A stretch of DNA of 64,000 bases from an uncultured bacterium (GTDB taxonomy: Bacteria; Margulisbacteria; Marinamargulisbacteria; SXXA01). Both the position numbers and the translations under genes were made by a program. The notes under the pieces were generated by a model. The model had not been told where the DNA came from. It saw only the letters and a list, made by a program, of their open reading frames with translations, and ran no database searches. Within the stretch, counting starts at the first letter, position 1, and every line of letters begins with the position of its first letter. Location: the NCBI GenBank assembly GCA_903864835.1, contig CAIPHK010000010.1:21771-85770 (forward strand), read 5' to 3'. Positions 8,330 to 18,032 of this stretch are shown in pieces.

Positions 8330-9336
8330 TTCGGGTGGGGATTGCCGGTGCCTCAGGGTACACCGGGCTGGAACTGATTCGGTTACTCAGCAGCCATCCC
8401 CACGTCCAGATCACTCGATTATATTCAAAATCCCAGGTTGGGATAAAAATTAGTCAGATCTATCCGCAGCTACTTGGGCGATTGGAATTGACGTTAGACC
8501 CACTCGACGAGTCGACGCTTTCGAATGTTGATCTTGTCTTTCTGGCATTGCCTCATGGGCAAGCACAGAATCACTATGACCTCTTGATGAGTGCCGGTAT
8601 CAAAATAATCGACTTGTCTGCCGACTTCCGTCTCGTTAAGGCCGATGACTACGCCACCTATTATGGGGAAGCGCATTCCCGCCCAGAACTTCTCGGGACA
8701 ATTCCGCTCGGCCTCCCCGAAGTGTATAAGGATTCGATTCGAACCGCCCGTTATGTCGCATGCCCTGGGTGCTATGCAACATCGGTGATGCTGGGCCTTT
8801 ATCCCTTGGCACAGGCTGGCGGCTTAACGTCCCCAGTCATTGCAGACTCCAAGTCCGGCGTATCCGGTGCAGGCCGGGGACTCAAAGAATCAAGCTTGTA
8901 CTGTGAAGCCAATGAATCTTTTTCGGCGTATGGTACGGCGACCCATCGGCACACCCCAGAAATGGAAACACTATTAGGGGTTAACGTCTTATTTTCTCCC
9001 CATCTGGTGCCAATGAGCCGCGGCATATTGTCGACGATGTATGTCGATGCCTCAATTGCAGAATCTGAACTCGTTGATATCTATACCCGCGCGTACGCCG
9101 ATGCACCATTTGTCACCGTCGCATCCGGCCTTAAGACCGCAAGTACAAAATATGTTGCCGGAACTAATTGCTGCATGATCAGCTTTAAGTCCATCCCAAG
9201 CCTCAAAAAAATAGTAGTATTTTCGGCCCTGGACAATCTAATTAAGGGCGCCTCCGGCCAAGCCATTCAATGTATGAATATCGGCTTTGGCTTTGAAGAA
9301 ACCCTCGGGCTACCACTTATCGCCCCTTATTTATAA
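8326..9336 (+). CDS. argC: N-acetyl-gamma-glutamyl-phosphate reductase
   Basis: NADPH-dependent step of arginine/ornithine synthesis. 336 residues with the Rossmann motif GIAGASGYTGLELIRLL at the N-terminus, catalytic cysteine in ACPGCYATSVML and the later family block SGVSGAGRGLKE. Start codon overlaps the rplS stop. It is the only arginine biosynthesis gene here, though an arginine decarboxylase lies at 46706. Confidence 0.96.
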   Translation: MIRVGIAGASGYTGLELIRLLSSHPHVQITRLYSKSQVGIKISQIYPQLLGRLELTLDPLDESTLSNVDLVFLALPHGQAQNHYDLLMSAGIKIIDLSADFRLVKADDYATYYGEAHSRPELLGTIPLGLPEVYKDSIRTARYVACPGCYATSVMLGLYPLAQAGGLTSPVIADSKSGVSGAGRGLKESSLYCEANESFSAYGTATHRHTPEMETLLGVNVLFSPHLVPMSRGILSTMYVDASIAESELVDIYTRAYADAPFVTVASGLKTASTKYVAGTNCCMISFKSIPSLKKIVVFSALDNLIKGASGQAIQCMNIGFGFEETLGLPLIAPYL

Positions 9337-9341
9337 CCGCC

Positions 9342-11300
9342 ATGGGAATGGTTGCCTCCGTCGCAATTTTGCGCGGCGTACGGGATTTGTACACGTACGA
9401 GATTCCTGACAGTTTATCCGCAGCGGGGCCTGGCACACCGGTAACTGTACCCTTGGGGGCGTCCATCGCTCCCGGAGTGATCATTCGACTGGAGCCCGTT
9501 GGGGGTTCCCCAATTCAGCTTAAATCCATTATCGCCATTGACCCAAAGCGCCCCACGATTCGACCCGATCAGCTCGCGCTCATTGAGTGGTTTATCTCCC
9601 ACTATCTCACCACCCCAGACAAGGCCATCCAAACTATTGTCGGCAACCATCGGCTTCGCGCGGTAGCCCCCTCTTCAGCCTCGGATCCCGAGGTTTCACT
9701 CCTCACATTGTCCAGCTTACAGGTCCGAACGGTTGACGCGATCATATCCCAAGTCGGGTATAAAGAATTTTTGATTCATGGAGTCACTGGCAGTGGAAAA
9801 ACCGAGATCTACCTTGAAATCGCCAGGCAAATGAAAATCGCCGGAAAATCAGCCATTGTTTTAGTACCCGAAATTTCTTTAACACCTCAAGTCAGCCGGA
9901 TATTCCAAAGTCGGTTGGGCACCAACGTCGCAATCCTGCATTCAGGACTTACCGCAAAACAGCGGACCACCACATGGAACCAAATCTATTCAGGAGAAAT
10001 TCAAGTCGTCATTGGGCCTCGGTCCGCAATATTTTCTCCACTTCATAATTTAGGCGTGATTATTGTGGATGAGTGTCATGACGGATCATACAAACAAGAT
10101 CAACATCCGAGATACGACACGCTCCAAGTCGCAAAAAAACGCGCAGAAATCGCCCAAATTCCGTTGGTCTATGGATCCGCCACCCCGACCCTTGAGCAGA
10201 TGTTTTACGCACGCGCAGGGACCACTCAGCTCCTTTCGCTACCCCATCGAATCATGAATAGACCCATGGCCACCCACCACATCTCCGATATCCGAGACAG
10301 AGACCTATTTCCCGATGATAGCGTGATCGGCCGCCCCCTCGCAGATGCATTGCGTATCGCGTCTGCAAAAGGAGAAAAGGCCATTGTCCTTGTTAATCGG
10401 CGTGGATATGCCCCGACCATCATGTGCCAAAAATGCAGAAACCCCGTCACTTGCCCACAATGTGAACTCGGCTATACCTACCATTCCGATCGTATTCTTC
10501 GATGTCATCGGTGCTTCACCCAAACACCGCTACCACTGCGATGCCCATCCTGCAAAAAGGGATCTCTTGCTATTGCAGGCGCAGCAATCCAAAAAGTAGA
10601 ATTCGAACTTCGAAAATTATTACCGGAATCATCGATTTTGAGATTGGATCGCGACACCGGAACTCACGCCAATCGAATCAGCGAAATAATGGATGAATTC
10701 CGCGACTCCGGGGACATCTTAATCGGAACCCAAATGATTGCCAAAGGCCACGACATTCCGCTGGTCACCGTGGTTGGAATTGTCGGAATTGATGCATCGC
10801 TTGGGATTCCTGACTTCCGGGCGGGAGAGAGAGCCTTCCAGCTCATTACTCAGGTTGCCGGTCGTGCCGGTCGTGGAGAGCTTCCCGGAGACGTCTATAT
10901 TCAAACCGCCAAACCCGGACACTATGCGATTGCGTCGGCATTGGACCATGATTTTGACCGATTTTATACCACTGAATTGGGATTCAGAAAGCCATTGAGA
11001 TACCCCCCATTTACCGAACTCATCAACATTATTATTTCCGGAGCAAAGCCTGACGGAGTCTCCCTCTGGGCGCGCACAATTCATGCACTACTCACCGACT
11101 CGTTAGACCCCCATGGATTTTTTGTGATGCCTGCCCAACCTGCGCCCGTCGCAATGATTAAGGGCCAAACTCGGTGGCACATTTTGGTTAAAACAATGCC
11201 CCATCACACCGACGAAGTCCGGGATATTCTCCGAAAAATCCCACCTCCCCAACGGGGAATTAGAGTTATTGTTGATTTTGATCCCCAGTCGATACTATGA
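9342..11300 (+). CDS. priA: Primosomal protein N' (replication restart helicase PriA)
   Basis: Superfamily 2 DNA helicase that reloads the replisome at broken forks. 652 residues: N-terminal DNA-binding domain, Walker A GVTGSGKTEIYLEIA (residues about 147-161), DExH box written DECHDGSYKQ rather than the common DEEH, a zinc-binding insertion with CQKC, CPQC, CHRC and CPSC pairs, and helicase motifs ending in TQVAGRAGRG. All eight zinc cysteines are visible. It lies 5 bases after argC. Confidence 0.95.
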   Translation: MGMVASVAILRGVRDLYTYEIPDSLSAAGPGTPVTVPLGASIAPGVIIRLEPVGGSPIQLKSIIAIDPKRPTIRPDQLALIEWFISHYLTTPDKAIQTIVGNHRLRAVAPSSASDPEVSLLTLSSLQVRTVDAIISQVGYKEFLIHGVTGSGKTEIYLEIARQMKIAGKSAIVLVPEISLTPQVSRIFQSRLGTNVAILHSGLTAKQRTTTWNQIYSGEIQVVIGPRSAIFSPLHNLGVIIVDECHDGSYKQDQHPRYDTLQVAKKRAEIAQIPLVYGSATPTLEQMFYARAGTTQLLSLPHRIMNRPMATHHISDIRDRDLFPDDSVIGRPLADALRIASAKGEKAIVLVNRRGYAPTIMCQKCRNPVTCPQCELGYTYHSDRILRCHRCFTQTPLPLRCPSCKKGSLAIAGAAIQKVEFELRKLLPESSILRLDRDTGTHANRISEIMDEFRDSGDILIGTQMIAKGHDIPLVTVVGIVGIDASLGIPDFRAGERAFQLITQVAGRAGRGELPGDVYIQTAKPGHYAIASALDHDFDRFYTTELGFRKPLRYPPFTELINIIISGAKPDGVSLWARTIHALLTDSLDPHGFFVMPAQPAPVAMIKGQTRWHILVKTMPHHTDEVRDILRKIPPPQRGIRVIVDFDPQSIL

Positions 11301-11310
11301 TTTTCAGATT

Positions 11311-12873
11311 ATGTTGCCATCACCCGCTTTGAGTATCGAACTAACCGCCATTATCCTCCCTCTGTTTTCAACACCAGAATCCAAGTTGAAAGCGCGCCAA
11401 TTTCTGGTCGAATTTATTCTCCAAATCCAAAATTTGCCCAAAGCGGATGCCCAGCGGGTCGTCGAAAAACTAAAAATAGTATTGCCAGACCATCTCGACA
11501 AACTATCCCAGATTGAAGCGCCAGAATTGATTAAAGTTCAATTTACAGGAATGCTTCTAAAATATTTTTTAGGAGACCGTGGGCTGATCGATCTGGATGA
11601 GGTCCAAGCACTAAAATCTGGAGATATTGTCCCCTACGCCACTCTAACCACCGACGATTTTGATGCGGGCGAGTCCGCAATTTCATCCGTTGGGTTTTTA
11701 AAACTAAATGGGGGATTGGGAACCACCATGGGATGTACGGGCCCCAAGTCCGCTATTTCCGTCGATGGAAACCGCAATTTTCTAGACTTTATTGTCGACC
11801 AAATCACAACGCTTCAAACCCAATACGACTGTCAAATCCCGCTCATTTTGTTAAACAGCTACTATACGGAGGCTGCCACAACCCACTTAATTGGCGATCG
11901 ATTACCCGTTGTCAGTCTCAAACAGCACCAGGTCCCTCGGATTGATGTTCGAACCGGAGAACCCGTCCAGTTTAAAGACGACCTCAATGCCGAATGGAAT
12001 CCACCCGGCCACGGAGATCTATATGCCGCACTCGTGTCATCAGGGACACTACAATCTCTCATCGACCAAGGTATTCGGTATCTATTTGTCTCAAATTCAG
12101 ACAACCTTGGCGCAAGCATTGACCTCAAAATTTTAGGCTATATGATTCGAAAAGAGCTCGATTTTCTAATGGAAACGACCCCAAAAACCCCATCCGATCG
12201 AAAAGGGGGAACGCTCGTCCGCTACCACAATCGACTATTCATCCTCGAACGCGCCCAAGTGTCTGCTGACCAAAATTCAGAATTTGAGAATATCAATCGA
12301 TTCCAGATTTTTAATACCAACAATATTTGGCTCGATCTAACAAAAGTCAATTTGAGACTTCAAAAAATGGATATGGACCTCCCACTCATTGTAAATCCAA
12401 AAACAGTACACGGGGTCCGGGTAGACCAGTTGGAATCCGCAATGGGATCTGCCATTAGTCTTTTTGACCGTAGCGCATCGGTAGTGGTCCCCCGCAATCG
12501 ATTTATGCCGGTTAAGTCGGTGGCTGATCTCATGCTACTGCGATCCGATGTCACTGAGAAATCACCGTCGGGCGAAGTCCGCATTTCACGATATCGTACC
12601 CGTCGGGGATTGCCAGACATACAGCTCGGCGCGGCATATCAATCGGTAGCCGCGTTTGACCACCTCGTTCCCCACCTCCCCTCGTTGCTTCAATGTCGAT
12701 CGTTAGAGGTATCGGGGAACGTCCACTTTGGCCCTGATGTCTCTATTTCAGGCGAGGTATGGATAAGTACGACCCACCCTGACGGCCTTCATCTAAGCCA
12801 TATTGCACTCAAAGATGAGGAAGTCATTCATACTCCGGACGGAACTGTCGTTCGTACTCCCCTTACCGGATGA
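11311..12873 (+). CDS. UDPGP-type (eukaryote-like) UDP-sugar pyrophosphorylase
   Basis: 520 residues, far larger than the GalU enzymes of most bacteria. The signature LNGGLGTTMGCTGPKS, the substrate segment GHGDLYAAL and VSNSDNLGA, and a C-terminal beta-helix (VHFGPDVSISGEVWI) place it in the UDPGP family with eukaryotic UGP2 and bacterial relatives. Likely reaction: UTP plus glucose-1-phosphate (or GlcNAc-1-phosphate) to UDP-sugar. The start chosen is ATG 11311, 10 bases after priA; an upstream start inside priA is less likely. It overlaps the next gene by 4 bases. The exact sugar is not decidable by eye. Confidence 0.85.
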   Translation: MLPSPALSIELTAIILPLFSTPESKLKARQFLVEFILQIQNLPKADAQRVVEKLKIVLPDHLDKLSQIEAPELIKVQFTGMLLKYFLGDRGLIDLDEVQALKSGDIVPYATLTTDDFDAGESAISSVGFLKLNGGLGTTMGCTGPKSAISVDGNRNFLDFIVDQITTLQTQYDCQIPLILLNSYYTEAATTHLIGDRLPVVSLKQHQVPRIDVRTGEPVQFKDDLNAEWNPPGHGDLYAALVSSGTLQSLIDQGIRYLFVSNSDNLGASIDLKILGYMIRKELDFLMETTPKTPSDRKGGTLVRYHNRLFILERAQVSADQNSEFENINRFQIFNTNNIWLDLTKVNLRLQKMDMDLPLIVNPKTVHGVRVDQLESAMGSAISLFDRSASVVVPRNRFMPVKSVADLMLLRSDVTEKSPSGEVRISRYRTRRGLPDIQLGAAYQSVAAFDHLVPHLPSLLQCRSLEVSGNVHFGPDVSISGEVWISTTHPDGLHLSHIALKDEEVIHTPDGTVVRTPLTG

Positions 12874-13913
12874 ATCAGGGTCCCGACTTCCTCATTTTAG
12901 GGCAAGGGTTGTTGGGATCACTTCTTGCATTGGATCTTTGTGCGCAGGGGGCGTCGGTCATCATCGCTGATTTCGCCCCTCGTCGCTGCAGTTCGTTGGT
13001 GTCCGCAGGGATGATGGATCCCATATCTGGACAACGATTTGCGTTGTCGTGGCGATATGAGGAAACCACGACTTACGCCCTCTCCGTCTATGAGAAACTA
13101 TCCTCATTAATTGGGCAGCCCCTCATTACCCCACGCACTATCTACCGCATCTTTAGGGATACCAACGACAGCGACACGTTCCACAAAAAATATACATCAG
13201 GAACGCTCACGCCCTATATTGCGGACATCTTTACTCATTCTCCGCATCCGGATGTTGCCGCACCGTTTGGGGGCGTTACAATTCAGGGCGGTTATCACAT
13301 CGAGGTGGGCCAATTAATTCACTCATTACGGCAATATTTTATTGAATCAAATCAGTTACTCATCAACCCTGATCCCGCTTTTCTTGAAAATCTGAACGTC
13401 AAAGCAACGATTCACTGCACTGGGGCATACGCACATCTTTCCCATTATTTCTCATGGCTTCCATTTCGAAATTCTCGAGGAGAAACCATTATTTTCGACG
13501 CCCCCGACTTTTATACTGATGCCATTTTAAATAATGGGAACTGGATTGCGCCGATGAAAACGGGTCGCTATAGAGCCGGTGCCACCTATGCATGGGAATC
13601 TCTATTTCACCCCCCTACCGAGGCCGGTTATATAGCAATTTCAGCCCATATTAAGACGTTAATTCCCAAGATTAACACCCAAATTATGAGTACAGAATCT
13701 GGCACTCGCAGTATCATGGCAGACTCTCGACCCGTTATCGGTCAACACCCTATCCATTCGACGCATTGGGTGGCCTCAGGGCTTGGATCAAAGGGAACGC
13801 AAATTGCCCCATTTATATCGTCACACCTGTCAAAATCACTCATCAAAAACACCCCGATTGACGATGAAATTTCAATCAATCGATTTTTGAAAAAATATCT
13901 TACACACCCTTAA
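12870..13913 (+). CDS. FAD-dependent oxidoreductase, DAO family
   Basis: 347 residues. The N-terminal FAD Rossmann motif is ILGQGLLGSLLALDLCAQGA; later blocks HIEVGQLIHSLRQYF and VASGLGSKGTQIAPF resemble D-amino-acid oxidase, glycine oxidase (ThiO) and the oxidase half of MnmC. The GTRSIMADSRPVIG stretch near the end is characteristic of this group. No methyltransferase half is present, so it is not full MnmC. Translationally coupled to the pyrophosphorylase. Substrate unknown. Confidence 0.75.
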   Translation: MNQGPDFLILGQGLLGSLLALDLCAQGASVIIADFAPRRCSSLVSAGMMDPISGQRFALSWRYEETTTYALSVYEKLSSLIGQPLITPRTIYRIFRDTNDSDTFHKKYTSGTLTPYIADIFTHSPHPDVAAPFGGVTIQGGYHIEVGQLIHSLRQYFIESNQLLINPDPAFLENLNVKATIHCTGAYAHLSHYFSWLPFRNSRGETIIFDAPDFYTDAILNNGNWIAPMKTGRYRAGATYAWESLFHPPTEAGYIAISAHIKTLIPKINTQIMSTESGTRSIMADSRPVIGQHPIHSTHWVASGLGSKGTQIAPFISSHLSKSLIKNTPIDDEISINRFLKKYLTHP

Positions 13914-13915
13914 TT

Positions 13916-13930
13916 TGATACTAAGTATCA
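13916..13930. promoter_or_regulatory. Perfect 7+1+7 palindrome upstream of nrdA promoter
   Basis: TGATACT-A-AGTATCA, a perfect inverted repeat, ends 11 bases before the -35 box of the nrdA promoter. This is a plausible regulator binding site. It does not match the NrdR box consensus as I remember it (ACACWATATATWGTGT-like). Confidence 0.4.
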
Positions 13931-13941
13931 GAATCAAAGTA

Positions 13942-13970
13942 TTGATTTGGCGGCGGTTTTTTAATAGAAT
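13942..13970 (+). promoter_or_regulatory. Promoter of nrdA-nrdB
   Basis: TTGATT (13942-13947), 17-base spacer, TAGAAT (13965-13970). Transcription would start near 13977, giving an untranslated leader of about 180 bases before ATG 14156. I recognise no known riboswitch in the leader. The 13914-14155 gap therefore holds palindrome, promoter and leader. Confidence 0.6.
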
Positions 13971-14155
13971 AGAAATCCGAGGTTCCAAATCCGTTCACAC
14001 GCGTTTCCCTCGGTCATCTCCACTAAAAAATCCAAAGAATTTTGACTAAAGCGCAGGTCGATAAAGGGCATCATCGATCCGCTATTCCTGTCTCTGTTTC
14101 TAAAGAAATTTATTGGACCATTTATCTTACACCATTCATCTTAGGGAGCGTCTTT

Positions 14156-16927
14156 ATGACACGGGAAATCGGAATTAGCTTTATTATTAAGCGCAATGGG
14201 GAAAAGGTCGCATTTGACAAAAAACGAATTGAGATCGCAATTCACAAGGCGTTTTTATCGGAAAATGTATCCAATCCAGAGGTTGCCAAGGCTTTATCCG
14301 AAGAGGTGACCGCCAAAGTAAACGAGAACATCGGGGACGCACACACGGCTCAAGTTGAATTTGTTCAGGATCTCGTTGAAGAAATCTTGATGCTGCGTGG
14401 CCACCATAAAGTCGCCAAGCGTTATATCCTGTACAGAGAACTTCATAAACAAGAACGTTTCCAACAGATCCAAACTCGGATTCGAGAGAAAAAACTCGAA
14501 GTCGTTATTAACGGCGCTGAAACCGTTATTTTTAATCCGGTTACTGTTGAAGAAAATTTGCGCCAATTGGCACCGGATCTAATGCGGGTATCAATCACAG
14601 AGATGGTCGATGCAGTTACGAAGCAAGTTTACGACCGTATTCCAATCCGTGAAATCGAGCTCTTAGTCCTTGGCGCTGCACGGGAACGGATTGAACGCCA
14701 TTACGAATATGCATATCTCGCAGCGCGAATCGCGATCAATGACCTGTACAAAAAAGTACTTGGCGAACCAATGAATACCGTCAAATTAGACACTGCCTAT
14801 CGCAGCAAATTTGCAAACTATATTCACAAAGCCATCGATCTTGAATTAATGAGCCCTGAACTTGGCACATTTGATTTGGATCGGATCGCCGCCGCGTTAC
14901 ACCCACAACGGGACAAACTATTTATGTTCCAAGGGATTCAAATTCTAATCGACCGCTACCTCATCCAAGATCGGTCCTATGACACCACACCATTTGAACT
15001 GCCTCAGTGGTTTTGGATGCGGGTTGCCATGGGATTGGCCATTAAAGAAGTCAATCGAGAAGAACGGGCCATCGAATTTTATTCAGTTCTATCTAGCCTG
15101 GATTTAGTATCGTCTACCCCTACCCTGTTTAATAGCGGCACACTTCATAGTCAAATGAGTTCTTGTTACCTCAACACCGCAGATGATTCTCTTTCTGGAA
15201 TTTTCAAAATATATTCTGACAACGCTTTTTTGAGTAAATGGGCCGGCGGAATTGGAACCGATTGGACTCGGGTTCGTGGAACAGGCTCTAAAATAAAAGG
15301 AACCAATGGCTCCTCTCAGGGTGTTATTCCATTCATTAAAATATTTAACGACGTTGCCCTTGCGGTTAACCAAGGCGGCAAGCGAAAAGGGGCCATGTGT
15401 GCATATTTAGAAGTGTGGCATGCCGATTTTGAACAATTTTTGGAACTCAAGAAAAATACCGGTGATGAGCGACGACGGGCACACGACGTCAATACTGCCG
15501 CATGGATACCTGATTTATTTATGAAGCGGGTGTTAGAAAACGGAGACTGGACATTGTTCTGTCCATCAGACGTTCCCGATCTTCACGATCTGTATGGCAG
15601 TGCATTTGAAGCGCGCTATGCCCACTACGAAACATCGGGTATTCCAAGAGCCAAAACGATGAAAGCCTTGGACTTGTGGAAAAAAATGTTGACCATGCTG
15701 TATGAAACGGGACATCCATGGATTACGTTTAAAGATGCGGCTAATGTTCGAAATCCTCAAGATCACGTCGGCGTTATTCATTCGTCCAACCTGTGTACTG
15801 AAATTACACTCAACACCTCTAATGCAGAGACCGCAGTATGTAATCTCGCCAGTATTAATTTGGCCAACATGATCAAAGATGGTCGCCTAGACGAAGCTAA
15901 GATATCGAAAACCATCCGGATCGGGATTCGGATGCTAGACAATGTCATCGACAATAATTTCTACCCGACACCCGAAGCTGCCAAAGCAAATTTTCTTCAT
16001 CGTGCCGTTGGTCTAGGGCTCATGGGCTATCAAGATGCGTTATATCAGATGGATATTGCATTTGATTCTGAAGAAAATCTTGAATTCGCCGACCACTCCA
16101 TGGAAATGATTTCTTATTATGCGATTCGCTCCAGTTCAGAATTGGCCGCCGAGCGAGGTGCGTATGAATCATATCCCGGCAGCAAGTGGTCTCGCGGAAT
16201 TTTCCCTTACGACACCATTGGCCTTCTTGAAAAAGAACGGGGCCGACCCATCGATATCTCCCATGTTCAACGAATGGATTGGGATGCACTAAGACAGTTT
16301 GTGCAAACGAATGGGATGCGAAATTCCAATACGATGGCCATTGCACCCACCGCAACCATCGCCAATATTTCGGGTGTGTATCCGTGTACTGAGCCCGCAT
16401 TTAAGAACATCTATATGAAAGAAAACTTGTCGGGAAACTTCGTTGTTATTAACCGATATTTGATCGACGACCTCGAAAAAATGGGCTTATGGGATTCCGA
16501 CATACTCGGCAAAATCAAGCTCAATAATGGATCTATTCGTGATATCACTGAACTCCCCCGACGCTTGAAAGAAAAATATAAAGAAACGTTTGAAATTAAT
16601 TCCCACTGGATCGTCGATGCTGCTGCCCGACGAGGAAAATGGATTGATCAATCGGCGTCCACCAATATCTTCATGTCAACTACCAGTGGCAAAGCCTTGA
16701 GCGACATCTATACCCAAGCGTGGGAAAAAGGTCTCAAAACCACCTATTATCTCCGCACCCTTGGGGCATCTCAAGTATCAAAAGCCACGGTCACCGTGGA
16801 AACGGATGCGCTTCCCCAACGCACGATTATGCCCGATGTTGACATTATAATTACGGCCTCGATACCCGAATATCAAACACAATTACCAACGACCTTTGAT
16901 TCTGACGAATGTGAAGCCTGCCAGTAA
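14156..16927 (+). CDS. nrdA: Ribonucleoside-diphosphate reductase, alpha (class I large) subunit
   Basis: Catalytic subunit that reduces ribonucleotides to deoxyribonucleotides. 923 residues with an N-terminal ATP-cone (IIKRNGEKVAFDKKRIEIAI), the first redox cysteine in MSSCYLNTADDSLSG, active site NLCTEITLNT (Asn, Cys, Glu) and second cysteine in AVCNLASINL. A C-terminal CEACQ tail supplies the pair that passes electrons from thioredoxin or glutaredoxin. The start is fixed by AGGGAGCG upstream of ATG 14156; a longer open frame from 14042 has no ribosome site. Followed 19 bases later by nrdB. Confidence 0.96.
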   Translation: MTREIGISFIIKRNGEKVAFDKKRIEIAIHKAFLSENVSNPEVAKALSEEVTAKVNENIGDAHTAQVEFVQDLVEEILMLRGHHKVAKRYILYRELHKQERFQQIQTRIREKKLEVVINGAETVIFNPVTVEENLRQLAPDLMRVSITEMVDAVTKQVYDRIPIREIELLVLGAARERIERHYEYAYLAARIAINDLYKKVLGEPMNTVKLDTAYRSKFANYIHKAIDLELMSPELGTFDLDRIAAALHPQRDKLFMFQGIQILIDRYLIQDRSYDTTPFELPQWFWMRVAMGLAIKEVNREERAIEFYSVLSSLDLVSSTPTLFNSGTLHSQMSSCYLNTADDSLSGIFKIYSDNAFLSKWAGGIGTDWTRVRGTGSKIKGTNGSSQGVIPFIKIFNDVALAVNQGGKRKGAMCAYLEVWHADFEQFLELKKNTGDERRRAHDVNTAAWIPDLFMKRVLENGDWTLFCPSDVPDLHDLYGSAFEARYAHYETSGIPRAKTMKALDLWKKMLTMLYETGHPWITFKDAANVRNPQDHVGVIHSSNLCTEITLNTSNAETAVCNLASINLANMIKDGRLDEAKISKTIRIGIRMLDNVIDNNFYPTPEAAKANFLHRAVGLGLMGYQDALYQMDIAFDSEENLEFADHSMEMISYYAIRSSSELAAERGAYESYPGSKWSRGIFPYDTIGLLEKERGRPIDISHVQRMDWDALRQFVQTNGMRNSNTMAIAPTATIANISGVYPCTEPAFKNIYMKENLSGNFVVINRYLIDDLEKMGLWDSDILGKIKLNNGSIRDITELPRRLKEKYKETFEINSHWIVDAAARRGKWIDQSASTNIFMSTTSGKALSDIYTQAWEKGLKTTYYLRTLGASQVSKATVTVETDALPQRTIMPDVDIIITASIPEYQTQLPTTFDSDECEACQ

Positions 16928-16946
16928 CCACTTTTAGGAGTAAATA

Positions 16947-18008
16947 ATGTCCCTAACCGATCTATTTCAAGCCGATTTTAAATACAACAAACTATCCAAT
17001 GCCGAAATTATCAATAAGCGTCGGGTCATTAACGGCTACGACGATGGATTGATGCAAGTATCTCCTCTGAAGCACCCTTGGGCATACGAAATTTTTGAAA
17101 CCATGATAAAAAATACATGGGTACCCCAAGAAATTCCAATGCAAATGGATGTCAATCAGTGGAATGCGGATAACGTAATCACCGACAAAGAGCGGCGCGT
17201 ATACGAACGGAGTCTTGCGTTTGTTTCGAATCTTGATGGCCTACAAACCAATAACCTTGCATGTAATATTATCCGGCATATTACCAGCCCTGAAATTATT
17301 CTTGCCGTCACTCGCCAAACATATGAAGAAGCGCTCCACGTCGTAAGCTATGCGACACTAGTAGAAGCTTTAGCTCTGGACCCGGAACAAATATATGGCA
17401 TGTACCGTACCGATAAAGACCTCTATGACAAGAATCAAATCGTCTTAAAGGCCGTCAGTAAAATCGCGGATCCCGGATTCAAAACCGGAACATTTGACTC
17501 CGATCAAATGTTTTTAGAAGCCTGTATTGGAAATATCATTATTGAAGGCATCTACTTTTATAGTGCGTTCCTTATTTTTTATGTGTTACGACGAAACAAT
17601 AAAATGCCCGGCAGTGCCGAAATGATTCAGTTCATCAATCGGGATGAAGATATGCATTTGAAGTTATTTATTCATATTTCAAATACTATTAAAGAAGAAC
17701 AACCTGAGTTGTGGACCCCAGAATTTCAGAAACGCATTACCGACAACATTAAGGATGCAGTTGAGATGGAATACCAATGGGGTGCATCCTGTGTTCAGGA
17801 AGGCATATTAGGCCTTACCCCAGAGAACCTAAGAGAATACCTTCAATTCGTAGGCGACGTCCGATTGATGTGCCTAGGGTTACCTAAAGTATGGAACAGC
17901 CAAAATCCATTTCCGTGGATTGATGAATTGACCCAAGGCAGCATGATCGAAGTGAACTTCTTCGAAGGTCGGGTCAAAGAATACCAAAGCGGCACGCTTG
18001 AGTGGTAA
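16947..18008 (+). CDS. nrdB: Ribonucleoside-diphosphate reductase, beta (class I small) subunit
   Basis: Di-metal radical subunit, 353 residues. Metal ligands can be matched: Asp in FVSNLDGLQ, Glu and His in YEEALHVVSY, Glu in IIIEGIYFY, Glu and His in RDEDMHLKLF. The tyrosine four residues after the first His (HVVSY) is at the radical position, so this is a tyrosyl-radical enzyme, not the Phe-bearing class Ic. Preceded by TAGGAG. C-terminus ends in an acidic-aromatic tail (SGTLEW) suited to docking on NrdA. Confidence 0.95.
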   Translation: MSLTDLFQADFKYNKLSNAEIINKRRVINGYDDGLMQVSPLKHPWAYEIFETMIKNTWVPQEIPMQMDVNQWNADNVITDKERRVYERSLAFVSNLDGLQTNNLACNIIRHITSPEIILAVTRQTYEEALHVVSYATLVEALALDPEQIYGMYRTDKDLYDKNQIVLKAVSKIADPGFKTGTFDSDQMFLEACIGNIIIEGIYFYSAFLIFYVLRRNNKMPGSAEMIQFINRDEDMHLKLFIHISNTIKEEQPELWTPEFQKRITDNIKDAVEMEYQWGASCVQEGILGLTPENLREYLQFVGDVRLMCLGLPKVWNSQNPFPWIDELTQGSMIEVNFFEGRVKEYQSGTLEW

Positions 18009-18032
18009 CCTCCAAACATTAAGGAAATCCCT

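Noticed and set aside
13916..13980. NrdR boxes upstream of nrdA
   Set aside because: The palindrome there does not match the remembered NrdR consensus and is single, not paired.
14042..14155. Longer N-terminus for NrdA
   Set aside because: No ribosome site at 14042; the ATP-cone start and AGGGAGCG site favour 14156, and the region reads better as leader.
17320..17360. Class Ic (Phe-bearing) small ribonucleotide reductase subunit
   Set aside because: The residue four after the first His ligand is Tyr (HVVSY), the normal radical site.
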